NCBI GenBank assembly: GCA_019359395.1
Contig: JAHHHK010000017.1
Span: 62,001-126,000, forward strand
Source of the DNA: Komarekiella atlantica HA4396-MV6
Lineage (GTDB): Bacteria; Cyanobacteriota; Cyanobacteriia; Cyanobacteriales; Nostocaceae
DNA: 64,000 nt
Reading direction: 5' to 3'
Below the pieces are notes generated by a model. The model had not been told where the DNA came from. It ran no database searches and was given only the letters and a program-made list of their open reading frames with translations. Of this stretch, positions 45,202-54,252 are shown piece after piece; position 1 is the stretch's first letter, and the number at the start of each line of letters is the position of its first letter. A program made the position numbers and the translations under genes.

Positions 45202-45642
45202 ATGGCTGAATCAAAAATAAAATTTTCTGGTTTGGTACGGGTTTTTGTCTACGGCACACTCAAACCAGGGGAAGCTAATTATAAAAGATACTGCGCTGGC
45301 AAAGTAGTTGATGCCAGACTAGCTATGTTACCAGGTAAACTGTTTGCTCTACCGATGGGCTATCCAGCGATGACGCGAGGAGATAGCCAAGTCTACGGAT
45401 ATTTACTTTCCTTTACTAACCCAGGAATTTTAAAACAGCTAGACGTACTGGAAGATTACCAGCCAAGCAGACAAATGTCAAAAAACCTCTATAACCGCCA
45501 ATTTATGGAGGTTTACGAACCAAAAGGAGTATGCCTGGGTGACGCTTGGGTCTATTTAATGTCCCCAGAGCAGATTTGCCAATTTGGAGGGGTTCCTCAA
45601 CCTGACGGCTGGTGGAGCAACTCCGGTTTTACTCCAAATTAG
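45202..45642 (+). CDS. Gamma-glutamylcyclotransferase-like protein
   Basis: The 146-aa AIG2/GGCT-fold protein has the family start VFVYGTLKPGEANYKRYC (about 11-28), the substrate loop and a conserved acidic LDVLEDYQP (about 80-88) with the catalytic-type Glu. Such enzymes release 5-oxoproline from gamma-glutamyl amines, and some act in glutathione turnover. The exact substrate is not readable from sequence. Its 3' end overlaps the anti-sigma stop by 4 nt, tail to tail. Confidence 0.85.
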   Translation: MAESKIKFSGLVRVFVYGTLKPGEANYKRYCAGKVVDARLAMLPGKLFALPMGYPAMTRGDSQVYGYLLSFTNPGILKQLDVLEDYQPSRQMSKNLYNRQFMEVYEPKGVCLGDAWVYLMSPEQICQFGGVPQPDGWWSNSGFTPN

Positions 45643-46259
45643 TTTATATCTTGTTTAGTATCTCGCTGTTGTGGCTGTATGTGATTTAATGGATTTTCTG
45701 GAGGAGCCACTGCTGCTTTGGGAATTTCAATTACTGGGTTATTTAGTCCCACCATCAGCGGGGAAGCTGGAGGGATAATAGACGCTGAAGTCGTTTGTGT
45801 TGGTTCTATTAGTGGCTTTTGCGCCAGTTGCGGCGCCTTTGCCCCACCACCGGGTAGTACGCCGGATACTGCGCCGATAATGCAAGCAGCAATAGCAGCA
45901 CCTCCAAACGTCCAAGCTAACCGAGTACGGCGGCGCAAACGTGCAAAGACTTGCTGGACTGCTGCTTCTGGCGACTGTTGGGCTGCTGGTACTGGCAAAG
46001 TTCGCAAGCCTTGGCGTAGCTTTAATAGTCGCGCATACAAGCATTGAACTGAGGCATCGTTTGCCAACCATTCTTCTACTTGCCTGCGTTCGGCGGCTGT
46101 TACCTCACCATCGAGGTAAGCACTCAATAACTCGAAGCGATCGCGCTTCACCATATCCATAAAACCCGTTGATTCATTGGTATGCTTAGCCATTCCATTT
46201 GGCAAATTTTTAGGTAGTTGCGAGCGGGAACGGTCATAAAACTGAGAATCAGTAGTCAT
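45639..46259 (-). CDS. Membrane anti-sigma factor, partner of the ECF sigma gene
   Basis: The 206-aa protein has an N-terminal cytosolic anti-sigma domain (FELLSAYLDGEVTAAERRQVEEWL, about 43-66), a single transmembrane helix at about 122-143 (TFGGAAIAACIIGAVSG) and a Pro-rich periplasmic tail. The usual zinc motif HxxxCxxC is absent; only Cys78 is seen, so it is of the non-zinc type. It lies 158 nt downstream of an ECF sigma gene on the same strand, so it probably holds that sigma at the membrane. In other Nostoc, a SigG-ApsG pair is arranged this way; the assignment is inferred. Confidence 0.8.
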   Translation of the reverse strand: MTTDSQFYDRSRSQLPKNLPNGMAKHTNESTGFMDMVKRDRFELLSAYLDGEVTAAERRQVEEWLANDASVQCLYARLLKLRQGLRTLPVPAAQQSPEAAVQQVFARLRRRTRLAWTFGGAAIAACIIGAVSGVLPGGGAKAPQLAQKPLIEPTQTTSASIIPPASPLMVGLNNPVIEIPKAAVAPPENPLNHIQPQQRDTKQDIN

Positions 46260-46417
46260 CTTAACATTATTACCAACTCATACACGGGTAAAAGGATTCT
46301 GACAATCTGGAGAAATTAATCATTTTTCCTCCTGATGGCAGAAGTAATTTGCTTGTTCCTCACAATTCTTAATCAATGCTTAAATTCTGTTAATGGTTAA
46401 GGGAAAGATACTGTAAA

Positions 46418-47074
46418 TTAGGTATCTAGATAATTTTGCAACTGAGCTTGCAACCTGGATCTTGCTCTGGCTATTCTTGACTTCACAGTTCCCAAGGAAA
46501 CTCCAGTGATTTCGGCAATTTCTTCATACGCCATGCCTTCGATTTCTCTAAGAACAATAGTAGTACGAAACACTTCTGGTAAATCCGCGATCGCCTCCCG
46601 TAGTTGTTCGTAAAATTCTCTAGTGGTAAGTGCTTCCTCTGGGCCTGGAGTATCTCCGGCAATTTCCCAATCCATCTCGCCGTCCTCTACTGAGCGAGGT
46701 GCATCCAGCGACAAGGGACTGACAACCCGCTTGCGTTTTCGCAACTCATCGTAAAACAAGTTGGTAGCAATGCGGCTTAACCAGCCTCGAAATTTGGAAG
46801 GCTCTTGCAATCGGTTAATATTCCGATACACGCGAATCCAAACTTCTTGAGCTAAATCAGCTCTGTCTGACCAATCGGGAGCCAGGTGATATAGAACCCT
46901 ATCGACTTGCGTCTGATAGCGGCGCAATAGTTCTGCAAACGCAGCACGATCAGGGCGCAGTCCTACTTGACAACGCAAAATTAGATCATGATTAGAGAGT
47001 TTGTCAACTTGCACTGATGCTTCTGGATACCTTGCATCAACAGTTGACCAGGATACAGTAATCGACTGACTCAT
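46418..47074 (-). CDS. sigG: ECF-type RNA polymerase sigma factor (SigG-like)
   Basis: The 218-aa sigma factor has sigma2 (DLAQEVWIRVYRNINRLQEP, then FRGWLSRIATNLFYDELRKR) and sigma4 (PEVFRTTIVLREIEGMAYEEIAEI, then GVSLGTVKSRIARAR), with no sigma3, as in ECF factors. The ATG at 47074 is chosen; a longer frame to 47212 adds 46 residues without sigma character. The neighbouring anti-sigma makes a regulated pair. The SigG name is by similarity to the cyanobacterial group and is less certain than the ECF class. Its 5' leader is a gap of about 830 bp. Confidence 0.82.
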   Translation of the reverse strand: MSQSITVSWSTVDARYPEASVQVDKLSNHDLILRCQVGLRPDRAAFAELLRRYQTQVDRVLYHLAPDWSDRADLAQEVWIRVYRNINRLQEPSKFRGWLSRIATNLFYDELRKRKRVVSPLSLDAPRSVEDGEMDWEIAGDTPGPEEALTTREFYEQLREAIADLPEVFRTTIVLREIEGMAYEEIAEITGVSLGTVKSRIARARSRLQAQLQNYLDT

Positions 47075-47901
47075 AGATCGTACTGGCTTTAAATCATCCC
47101 TTCCTATTAGACCTGCTAATGAGCAGTAAGTTCCTTGGTAAGGTGACGGATTTATGACTGGAACACTGAAGTATACAAGTTTGGGTAGATTGTTGGCAAC
47201 GGTAAGAGCCACTGTCTCCTTATGCTGCTTGCATAGCTGCCTTTTTATTTATCAGTTAACAGTTGGCAAGGGAATAGCAATGTTACGTAGATTTGTGCTA
47301 ATTATGGCAACTGGATACACACGCTTGACAAAACTGAGTGGATATGATTTTAAAGATGAGGGATCAAAATTTTTCACTTCTAAATTGATATCTCATACTT
47401 TATCCTGGATCTAAAGCGTAAGATTTGATACCCTTAACCAGGTGAGAATTTTTGTAATTTATGCTGCTATATTTGCTATGACTCTTATTTTTTGGGATTT
47501 GTCACCAGAATAGTTGATGTTTTTTCTGAATGTTGTTGGTAATTACCAAAATTAGTGTGTTCGGGTACACGAACTTGAAAAAAGAAATTGAGGGAAAATG
47601 TAATTGTGACTGTTAGCAATAATTTTTCAAACATGGTCTTTCTTTCACCCACACCATTAATGATTGATTGCTACATTTCCAGAGTTCCAGAAAGCATTCA
47701 AAGCAAAGGCTTCCGACCTTTGGAACTTCACAGAAATGAAGTTTTTTACCTAGATTTCTGCTGGCATCTACATAGCTTTAGTTTGCCCAGAGCTATTAGC
47801 AGATTCATAATGAAACTGATAAGTATTTATAAATTTTTGATACTTGGAGCATGAGCGCATTCAATTTGTTTGCTGGATATGTCAGGGATAAATAATAAGC
47901 A
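47075..47901. other. Long gene-free region between sigma and YkuD genes
   Basis: No convincing gene is seen in 827 bp. Two ORFs (47154-47414 and 47588-47854) have atypical composition and no ribosome sites. It should hold divergent promoters for the sigma and transpeptidase genes. Confidence 0.45.
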
Positions 47902-48720
47902 ATGGCAATGGTAAGAAATGAATCAGTAGGGCGTATGGTAATGATGCTCTGTTTTGGCACAGCAATTTTATCTCTGGCTGTCCATTGGCGCATTACTTCA
48001 GCTGAACCGTATTTGGGACAACCTGCGTCTGCTTCGTTGCGGCGAGATTCCAATTCTCAAGGAAGCCGCCCAAAGGCTGTTTATGGAAATCTCTCGCAAG
48101 CAGGCTTAGGGGATACGCTGAGTGAGTCTGTGTCTAGTAGACGTGTAACAGGCCAGAAGGTGTCTAAATCAAATTCTGCTATTAGCAAAAATGTAGCTAC
48201 GAGTAACCTCCCAAGCAAGACGCGATTAGTAGCGCAAGCACAAAAAGATGATGTAACTAAAGACAGCTGGCCAAAGTCTTTGTTAGCTCAGGCTTTACCT
48301 CAACAAAAAACCTCTAATCAGAAGACCTCTACTAACACGCAAGTTGTTGTTGATTTGAGCGATCGCCGCGCCTATGTTTATGCCAAAGATGAAGTGATAG
48401 CTAGTTACCCGATTGCGATAGGTAAGAAAGGTTGGGAAACACCTACGGGTGATTTCCAGGTGATGCACATGCAACATCATCCTATTTGGCGCCACCCAAT
48501 TACTGGCAAAGTATTTGAAGCTGGTACTGACAGTCCTTTGGGAGACAGATGGATTGGCTTTTGGTCAGATGGACGCAATCATATTGGCTTTCACGGTACA
48601 CCAGAGGTGGAAGTGATCGGAACGGCTGTGTCTCACGGCTGCTTAAGAATGCGTAACCCTGATGTCCGAATGTTGTATGAACAAATCAAAGTTGGTACAA
48701 CTGTAATAGTGCGTGATTGA
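47902..48720 (+). CDS. L,D-transpeptidase (YkuD domain)
   Basis: The 272-aa protein has an N-terminal membrane/signal segment (about 10-30), then a Ser/Lys/Gln-rich linker (about 38-140). The YkuD domain follows: VVVDLSDRRAYVYAKDEVIASYPIAIG, HPIWRHPITGK, GFHGTPE and catalytic SHGCLRM with Cys247. It would cross-link murein by 3-3 bonds or anchor proteins to it. A bidirectional hairpin follows. It is convergent with the ComFB gene. Confidence 0.9.
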   Translation: MAMVRNESVGRMVMMLCFGTAILSLAVHWRITSAEPYLGQPASASLRRDSNSQGSRPKAVYGNLSQAGLGDTLSESVSSRRVTGQKVSKSNSAISKNVATSNLPSKTRLVAQAQKDDVTKDSWPKSLLAQALPQQKTSNQKTSTNTQVVVDLSDRRAYVYAKDEVIASYPIAIGKKGWETPTGDFQVMHMQHHPIWRHPITGKVFEAGTDSPLGDRWIGFWSDGRNHIGFHGTPEVEVIGTAVSHGCLRMRNPDVRMLYEQIKVGTTVIVRD

Positions 48721-48730
48721 TTGGTAAATA

Positions 48731-48775
48731 GTCAATGGTCAAGAGTCAATAGTCAAAAGACTCTTGACCATTGAC
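48731..48775. terminator. Bidirectional terminator hairpin
   Basis: Arms gtcaatggtcaagagtc (48731-48747) and gactcttgaccattgac (48759-48775) pair perfectly over 17 bp with an 11-nt loop. It fills the gap between convergent genes and is followed by tttt. The gtcaatggtcaagagtc text is itself a common interspersed motif here. Confidence 0.7.
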
Positions 48776-48781
48776 TTTTGA

Positions 48782-49333
48782 CTAGAAAGATTGTGGTGAT
48801 TTTTGCTCAAAGTTAGGTGCGTGTGCTTGTAGTAAAGCACTGACTTGGCGTACAACATCATTAGCAGTATTTTTACCCAAGTCCTGACGTTCTGGAAAGA
48901 AATTGGGTCGGTCTAGGTAACGACCGATCGCTTCGCCGACTTGCTGAGAAATTAATTCTTGAAGTTCTGTCTTAGCCCGTTGACGTTGGTAGTTAGCACC
49001 TTCTTCGGTGGTAGCATACAAGGGCGGCAGACGGTTGAGGGCGTAAGCGGCGATATCTCCGACATCCAGAGAACTTTCGCTGGTAGCTTCAATTTCTGCT
49101 ACACGGGCGATCGCTTCTGTCAGTACCAGTTCTTCCATGACGTTAATAAATTGTTTGCGAGGTACCGCCACTACCTCACCAGTCAACAGCGACCCCATCA
49201 GCCGATCTAGTGCCATGTACTCTTCTATTGAGAGTTCTGAGGCATTATCACAGATTCGTCCGACTTCTGCTTCCATTGCTGGTGTCAAATAACCATCCTG
49301 GAGAGCTTGTTCTACAATTTTTTCAATACTCAT
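48782..49333 (-). CDS. ComFB-domain protein, possible c-di-GMP receptor
   Basis: About 183 aa from ATG 49333 (MSIEKIVEQALQDGYLTPAM); in-frame ATGs at 49345 and 49342 and a start at 49381 are also possible. The ComFB core is KQFINVMEELVLTEAIARV followed by DVGDIAAYALNRLPPLYATTEEGANYQRQRAKTELQELI. ComFB-family proteins in cyanobacteria include CdgR, a c-di-GMP receptor that influences cell size; that identity is inferred. The N-terminal 60 residues are helical and acidic. The domain is clear but the ligand is not visible. Confidence 0.75.
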   Translation of the reverse strand: MSIEKIVEQALQDGYLTPAMEAEVGRICDNASELSIEEYMALDRLMGSLLTGEVVAVPRKQFINVMEELVLTEAIARVAEIEATSESSLDVGDIAAYALNRLPPLYATTEEGANYQRQRAKTELQELISQQVGEAIGRYLDRPNFFPERQDLGKNTANDVVRQVSALLQAHAPNFEQKSPQSF

Positions 49334-49454
49334 AACGCTCATCATCTTTACTCTAGCCAAGCAAGGTAGGGACGGTATCAATCTAATTTATTTTGCCTAA
49401 TTCTCGGCAAAAAAACACACAAGTTCTTCACCGAGATGATCAACTGAGTCTCTG

Positions 49455-50390
49455 CTAATTAACGATGTTGGTTCGCCAGGGTGTTGGATCAACAGATTGT
49501 CCATTGACATATAGACCCCAGTGCAAATGTGGGCCTGTAGAAGCACCTGTTGAACCTACTGCGCCAATTAATTGACCAGGTTTTACAAAATCACCTTCTT
49601 TAACATTAATACGACTTAGGTGCATGAAAATACTGGTTACTCCTTGACCGTGGTCGATGCCAACTACGTTCCCGTGAACCCGGAACCCTTGAGATACTCT
49701 ACCTACCAACGCAACTCGCCCTGCGGCTGGAGCAGTTACAGGCGAACCCGTTGCGCCAGCGTAGTCAACGCCACGATGGTAGTAGTCCTTTGCAAATTTA
49801 CCATTATAGTAGCGACGTACACCATAGATCGTACTAATCCGCCCTGCGTTGGGTTTGAGGAAGGAACCACTCCAATACTTTTGTGGTGTTTGTAGTGCCT
49901 TAAAAGCCGCTACGCGTTGAAGTTCTAACTTTGTCGCTTTCACCCCGGCTTTTCCAGGTGGTAGATTAATGCGTTGTACAGGGAATTTGCGATCGCTCAC
50001 TTTCACTGCCAAGTTTTGCACCTGACCATCCCCAGAAATTCTGAATTTTCTAATTCCAGCTGTTTCTAATGGAGTTGTGGGAACAAAAGCCCGATATTTA
50101 CTGGGTGCAATTGCAAATGCTGGGTAAGTTTTCTGGCCAATAGCCACCGTTGGATTACTACCACTTTGCGGATTATCTAGATTAATCTCTACTGACAGCG
50201 TATCCCCTAATTTAGGATTAGTCGGAGTCACTTTTACTTGCAAAGCATCCACAGGCAATGCCATAAGGGGGAAAGCTGCAAACATTCCCACTAACAAATT
50301 TACTGTTCGGTAATTTCCTGGCAAAACTTTGACACCAAAACCGAGTAAATTTTTGTTTAAACTACTGGCAAAACATTCCATCATAGACAT
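49455..50390 (-). CDS. M23 family murein metallopeptidase
   Basis: The 311-aa secreted protein has a hydrophobic signal region (about 27-47, ending at MALPVDA) and a beta-rich domain (about 50-140). A LytM/M23 peptidase follows with zinc ligands His205 and Asp209 (YYHRGVDYAG) and His290 in GPHLHWG; His256 (FMHLSR) and His288 complete the active site. It would cut peptide cross-links in peptidoglycan. Length and motifs are normal. It is a single gene upstream of the ComFB gene on the same strand, 73 nt apart. Confidence 0.92.
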   Translation of the reverse strand: MSMMECFASSLNKNLLGFGVKVLPGNYRTVNLLVGMFAAFPLMALPVDALQVKVTPTNPKLGDTLSVEINLDNPQSGSNPTVAIGQKTYPAFAIAPSKYRAFVPTTPLETAGIRKFRISGDGQVQNLAVKVSDRKFPVQRINLPPGKAGVKATKLELQRVAAFKALQTPQKYWSGSFLKPNAGRISTIYGVRRYYNGKFAKDYYHRGVDYAGATGSPVTAPAAGRVALVGRVSQGFRVHGNVVGIDHGQGVTSIFMHLSRINVKEGDFVKPGQLIGAVGSTGASTGPHLHWGLYVNGQSVDPTPWRTNIVN

Positions 50391-50703
50391 GTAAAAAATC
50401 CCTTGCTTCTGTTGAAAAATAGACTAGCTAATTACTACTAGTGTTTCCTTCTGGAAGCAGATGTTTTTGGAAGATATGAGGGTTGCGAAACCTCCTAGAG
50501 ACTTAACTCTAATAACCGAGATATATGACATTAGGAATGAAAATATAATTTACTTAAACAACTTATTTTAGTTATCATTTTTGTTTTGCTCAGACTTTTC
50601 AATATCAAGGCTAGTGTAACTGTTTTTTAGCTTGATAGATCTATCCCAGTTTCTAAACAATAGAATCTTGGGCAGAAATTGTAGCATCTTCTGGATTTCA
50701 ACC
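50391..50703. other. Intergenic region, no feature seen
   Basis: An AT-rich 313-bp gap that should hold the M23 promoter. I see no ORF or repeat. Confidence 0.4.
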
Positions 50704-51693
50704 TTAACCAAACCAGGCAAGCCAGAGGGGAAGTGCGAAAAATAACCCTACAAAAGTTAAAGCGATACTGCTAGCCAACAAGTTCCGATCTAGGTCATAA
50801 ACTTCTGCCAAAATCAGTACAGAAAGTCCTGTAGGTGTTCCAGACATCAGCACTAGTACTAGACGGTGTTCGCCAGTCACGCCTAAAGAGGTAGCACCTA
50901 ATCCCACCAACGCTGGCACAATGAAGACTTTCAATACGCTGGCAATTGAGGCGATTTCCAGACTTTTCCAGCCTTTGATTGTCCCAAGCCGCAGACCAAC
51001 CAGTAACAAAGCAAAAGCGATTACAACCCAAACGGCTTGGTCAAGTCCCGACTCAACCACTGCTGGCAATTTCACAAACTGAGTATTTAAGCCAATAAAA
51101 AATGTCCACAGACTAGGGACAGTTGCAAGATCCCGCAACTGAGTCCACCAAGAGTTTTGGGTTTGACTCTTACCAAAATAGCTGGCGATTAAGATAGCAA
51201 TACCGTATGTGCCCACAACATTGTTGGTAACACTAAATAATACTGCCCAATCAGTATTTTCAGGACTGGTTAGCACCTGTGTGAGTGTTAATCCGACAAA
51301 GCCTGTATTGCCTAAAATTGTCGCCAGAATAAAGCTGCCCAAACTTGCCCGCACCAAGGAGTTAAAACTAGAAGATGAAGCATTAAGCGACAAATCCAAA
51401 CTTTCTTGTTTTGGCTGCTCTTTTAGACTCATTAACCATTGTCGTACCCACCAGATTAACAGAGCTAAAACCAGACTCATTAACAAAATTACTATTGCTA
51501 TTCCAGGTATTAGTCCGCCATTAGATAAGTTAGTATGACGTGCCAGAACTAAAAGTTGTAGTGGAATTCCAACCCAGTAAAGCGCATAACCCAGTAGCTT
51601 CAGAAAACTATCTGGAATAAACCGAGATACTAGAAAACCTAAACCTATCCATGTGAGTAAAGGGGTGTAGGCATGAAATAGGGTTTCCATCAT
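50704..51693 (-). CDS. AEC family membrane transporter
   Basis: The 329-aa protein starting at ATG 51693 (MMETLFHAYTPLLTWIG) has about ten hydrophobic helices in two halves, with the AEC (auxin efflux carrier/PIN-like) pattern VTNNVVGTYGIAIL and GTPTGLSVLILAEVYDLDRNLLASSIALT. An in-frame GTG at 51705 is less likely. Transported solutes in this family vary (malate, auxin-like acids, others), so the substrate is unknown. It is a single-gene unit. Confidence 0.85.
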   Translation of the reverse strand: MMETLFHAYTPLLTWIGLGFLVSRFIPDSFLKLLGYALYWVGIPLQLLVLARHTNLSNGGLIPGIAIVILLMSLVLALLIWWVRQWLMSLKEQPKQESLDLSLNASSSSFNSLVRASLGSFILATILGNTGFVGLTLTQVLTSPENTDWAVLFSVTNNVVGTYGIAILIASYFGKSQTQNSWWTQLRDLATVPSLWTFFIGLNTQFVKLPAVVESGLDQAVWVVIAFALLLVGLRLGTIKGWKSLEIASIASVLKVFIVPALVGLGATSLGVTGEHRLVLVLMSGTPTGLSVLILAEVYDLDRNLLASSIALTFVGLFFALPLWLAWFG

Positions 51694-52026
51694 GTAAAGT
51701 TGCACCCTCTGTTAAACCTGTTTATACTCTCATGGCTGAAAGCCGATAGCATTAGCGATCTCTCGAACGTCACGAGCAACTGGGATTTTATTAACTCACA
51801 AATCACGAGTCAAAAGCAAAAATTCGCTCTTTCACTAGAGTAAAAACGCGATTTTGCTCGCAACTCTACTTAAAGCCTATCCGAAAAGTCACTATAAATT
51901 TTTTAGGGTAGATGAGATGAGGCGCTCAGCAGTGACTATGTTGTTTGTCTCTACAGAGAAGTTGCTCACTGTAAAATAGAAACCTATCTTTAGATAGAGA
52001 AAATTACTGCAAGGAATCAAAGCAGC
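51694..52026. other. Intergenic region before the second hybrid kinase
   Basis: A divergent region of 333 bp between the transporter and kinase genes. Apart from a weak purine-rich aagga about 15 nt before the ATG at 52027 I see nothing I can name. Confidence 0.4.
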
Positions 52027-54009
52027 ATGTTAAACGTCCAGCGCTTCCATCTACAGCGCCACTGTATTTCTTGTTTGTCAGTTATGCTGGCACTGCTACT
52101 GGGCTTGGGACTGGAAGGACTTTTTAAACTGGACGTTTCGCCACTTTTTTTTGCTGCTATAGTTTTTAGCAGTTGGTATGGTGGACTGGCTCCGGGTTTA
52201 ATAGCAACAGTCTTGGCTATTTTAGCCAAAGACTACTTTTTCATCTCGCCTTTCCATTTGCTAGGGTTGTCAAGTGCGGCTGATGTGCTAGAACTCATCG
52301 TATTCAGCGCAGTAACATTATTGATTAGTTCGTTAAATGCGGAGCTAAAGGCTGCTCGACAACGATTAGAGGCAAATAAGCAAAAATCACTGCAAGAGAG
52401 CGAAAAGAGTTTCTGCCGACTGGTTGAGCAAAATATTTTACAAAAGCAAGAATGGTGGGATTTAGCTCAAAACAGCGACTTAATGTTTCGCACATTAGCG
52501 GATACAATGCCGCAAATGTTTTGGATTACACAACCGGATGGCTATCATGAATATTTCAATCGCCGCTGGTATGACTACACTGGAAAAACCTTAGAACAAA
52601 CACAAGGCGAAGGATGGCAAGATATTTTGCATCCTGACGATGTGCAGCGCACGATCGCAGTTTGGCAAACTTCCCTTCATACTGGAAAAATCTATGATAT
52701 TGAGTACCGTTTTCGTCGTGCTACTGATGGAGAATACCGCTGGCATTTAGGACGAGCGTTTCCATTACAAAATCAAGATGGTCAAATTGTCAAATGGTTT
52801 GGCTCTTGCACCGATATTCACGATCAGAAATTGGCAATTGAGGAACGTGCCCAGGCTTTAGAACAGGAACGTAATGCCAGGATAGAACTCGAAAAAGCCA
52901 ATCGCATGAAAGATGATTTTTTAGCAATTGTCTCCCATGAACTGCGCTCTCCGCTCAATCCGATTCTGGGCTGGTCAAAACTTCTGCTTAATCGCAAATT
53001 AGACGTAGCAAAAACTACTCAAGCGCTCGAAGTCATCGAACGCAACGCCCAATTGCAAGCGGGGTTGATTGAAGATTTACTAGATGTTTCGCGCATTCTC
53101 CGAGGTAAGCTCAGCCTAAATATTAGTTTGGTTGACTTAGTTGCCACAATTAAGGCAGCACTAGATACCATCTACCTAGCAGCTGAAGCCAAATCGATTC
53201 AGATCCAAACGCATGTCGGTTCGGTAGGCATAGTGGAAGGTGACTATAATCGTTTACAGCAAGTATTTGTAAATTTACTTACCAATGCTATTAAATTCAC
53301 ACCAGCGGGTGGTCGGATAGAAATTCGTCTAGACAAAGTTGGCTCTCAAGCTCGAATCCGAGTCAGTGACACAGGCAAAGGAATTAGTCCTGACTTTTTA
53401 CCCTACGTATTTGATCGCTTTCGGCAAGCGGATGATACAACGACAAGAAAGTCTGGTGGGCTAGGGTTAGGATTAGCAATTGTCCACCACATTGTCGAAC
53501 TCCACGGCGGTTCTGTCGAAGTTGCGAGTTTAGGAGAAGGTTTAGGCGCAACCTTTACGGTGATGCTACCTCTAATTACATCTTCTCAATATAGTCAGGG
53601 CGATCGCTTGCCTGACAATTTCCCAAATCTTCAGGGCTTGCGAATCGTGGTTGTAGATGATGATGTTGATACTCTAAATTTATTAGTCTTTATCCTTGAG
53701 CAGTATGGCGCTCAAGTAGAGGCATTTAGATCAGCCCGTGAGGCATTAGAAGCGATCACTAACACCAAACCAGATTTTCTCTTAAGCGATATTGCCATGC
53801 CTGAGATAGACGGCTATATGCTAATTCGTCAAGTTAGAGCGTTGGAGGCATCCCAAGGAAATATGTTACCTGCGATCGCTCTAACTGCCTTTGCAGGAGA
53901 GGTTAACCACAACAATATCATCTCAGCTGGTTTTCAGAGACACCTCACTAAACCTGTAGAGCCAGCCGAATTAGCAGCGGCAATTGCCGACCTCAGCAGG
54001 CGCAAATAA
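52027..54009 (+). CDS. Membrane hybrid histidine kinase
   Basis: The 660-aa kinase has a DUF4118/KdpD-type membrane domain (about 18-105: SVMLALLLGLGLEG, SPLFFAAIVFSSWYGGLAPGL), a coiled-coil linker and one PAS domain (about 150-280: DTMPQMFWITQPDGYHEYFN). HisKA follows with His304 (IVSHELRSPLNP), then HATPase (NLLTNAIKF, GGLGLGLAIV) and a receiver with Asp588 (LLSDIAMPEIDG). Its transmitter core closely resembles that of the multi-PAS kinase at 12549. A terminator-like hairpin follows and phoD lies 244 nt downstream. The signal is unknown. Confidence 0.92.
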   Translation: MLNVQRFHLQRHCISCLSVMLALLLGLGLEGLFKLDVSPLFFAAIVFSSWYGGLAPGLIATVLAILAKDYFFISPFHLLGLSSAADVLELIVFSAVTLLISSLNAELKAARQRLEANKQKSLQESEKSFCRLVEQNILQKQEWWDLAQNSDLMFRTLADTMPQMFWITQPDGYHEYFNRRWYDYTGKTLEQTQGEGWQDILHPDDVQRTIAVWQTSLHTGKIYDIEYRFRRATDGEYRWHLGRAFPLQNQDGQIVKWFGSCTDIHDQKLAIEERAQALEQERNARIELEKANRMKDDFLAIVSHELRSPLNPILGWSKLLLNRKLDVAKTTQALEVIERNAQLQAGLIEDLLDVSRILRGKLSLNISLVDLVATIKAALDTIYLAAEAKSIQIQTHVGSVGIVEGDYNRLQQVFVNLLTNAIKFTPAGGRIEIRLDKVGSQARIRVSDTGKGISPDFLPYVFDRFRQADDTTTRKSGGLGLGLAIVHHIVELHGGSVEVASLGEGLGATFTVMLPLITSSQYSQGDRLPDNFPNLQGLRIVVVDDDVDTLNLLVFILEQYGAQVEAFRSAREALEAITNTKPDFLLSDIAMPEIDGYMLIRQVRALEASQGNMLPAIALTAFAGEVNHNNIISAGFQRHLTKPVEPAELAAAIADLSRRK

Positions 54010-54021
54010 TCAACAAATCTC

Positions 54022-54054
54022 AGATTCCCGACTTTTTTAAGAAGTTGGGAATCT
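54022..54054 (+). terminator. Stem-loop after the hybrid kinase
   Basis: Arms agattcccgactt (54022-54034) and aagttgggaatct (54042-54054) form a 13-bp stem with one G-U pair and a 7-nt loop. It lies 12 nt after the stop. Confidence 0.6.
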
Positions 54055-54252
54055 TGGTAAGAGATACATAAGAATTAAGTTGATATTAACGATTTCTTTG
54101 TAGAGAATTAATCTCCTACCAGTAGGTTGTTATGCGGCAACAGAATATCTAACACATTGATATCAGTGGAAAAAACTGCAAATTCAAACTTGATTTTGCT
54201 AAGGGTGTTAGCTGTTGCTGTGCTTTAACTTACCTGTTAGTCAGGAGTACAG

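Noticed and set aside
47154-47414. 86-aa ORF upstream of the sigma gene
   Set aside because: Overlaps the sigma leader on the other strand and shows no family features.
47588-47854. 88-aa ORF upstream of the L,D-transpeptidase
   Set aside because: Atypical composition, no recognisable motif and no ribosome site.
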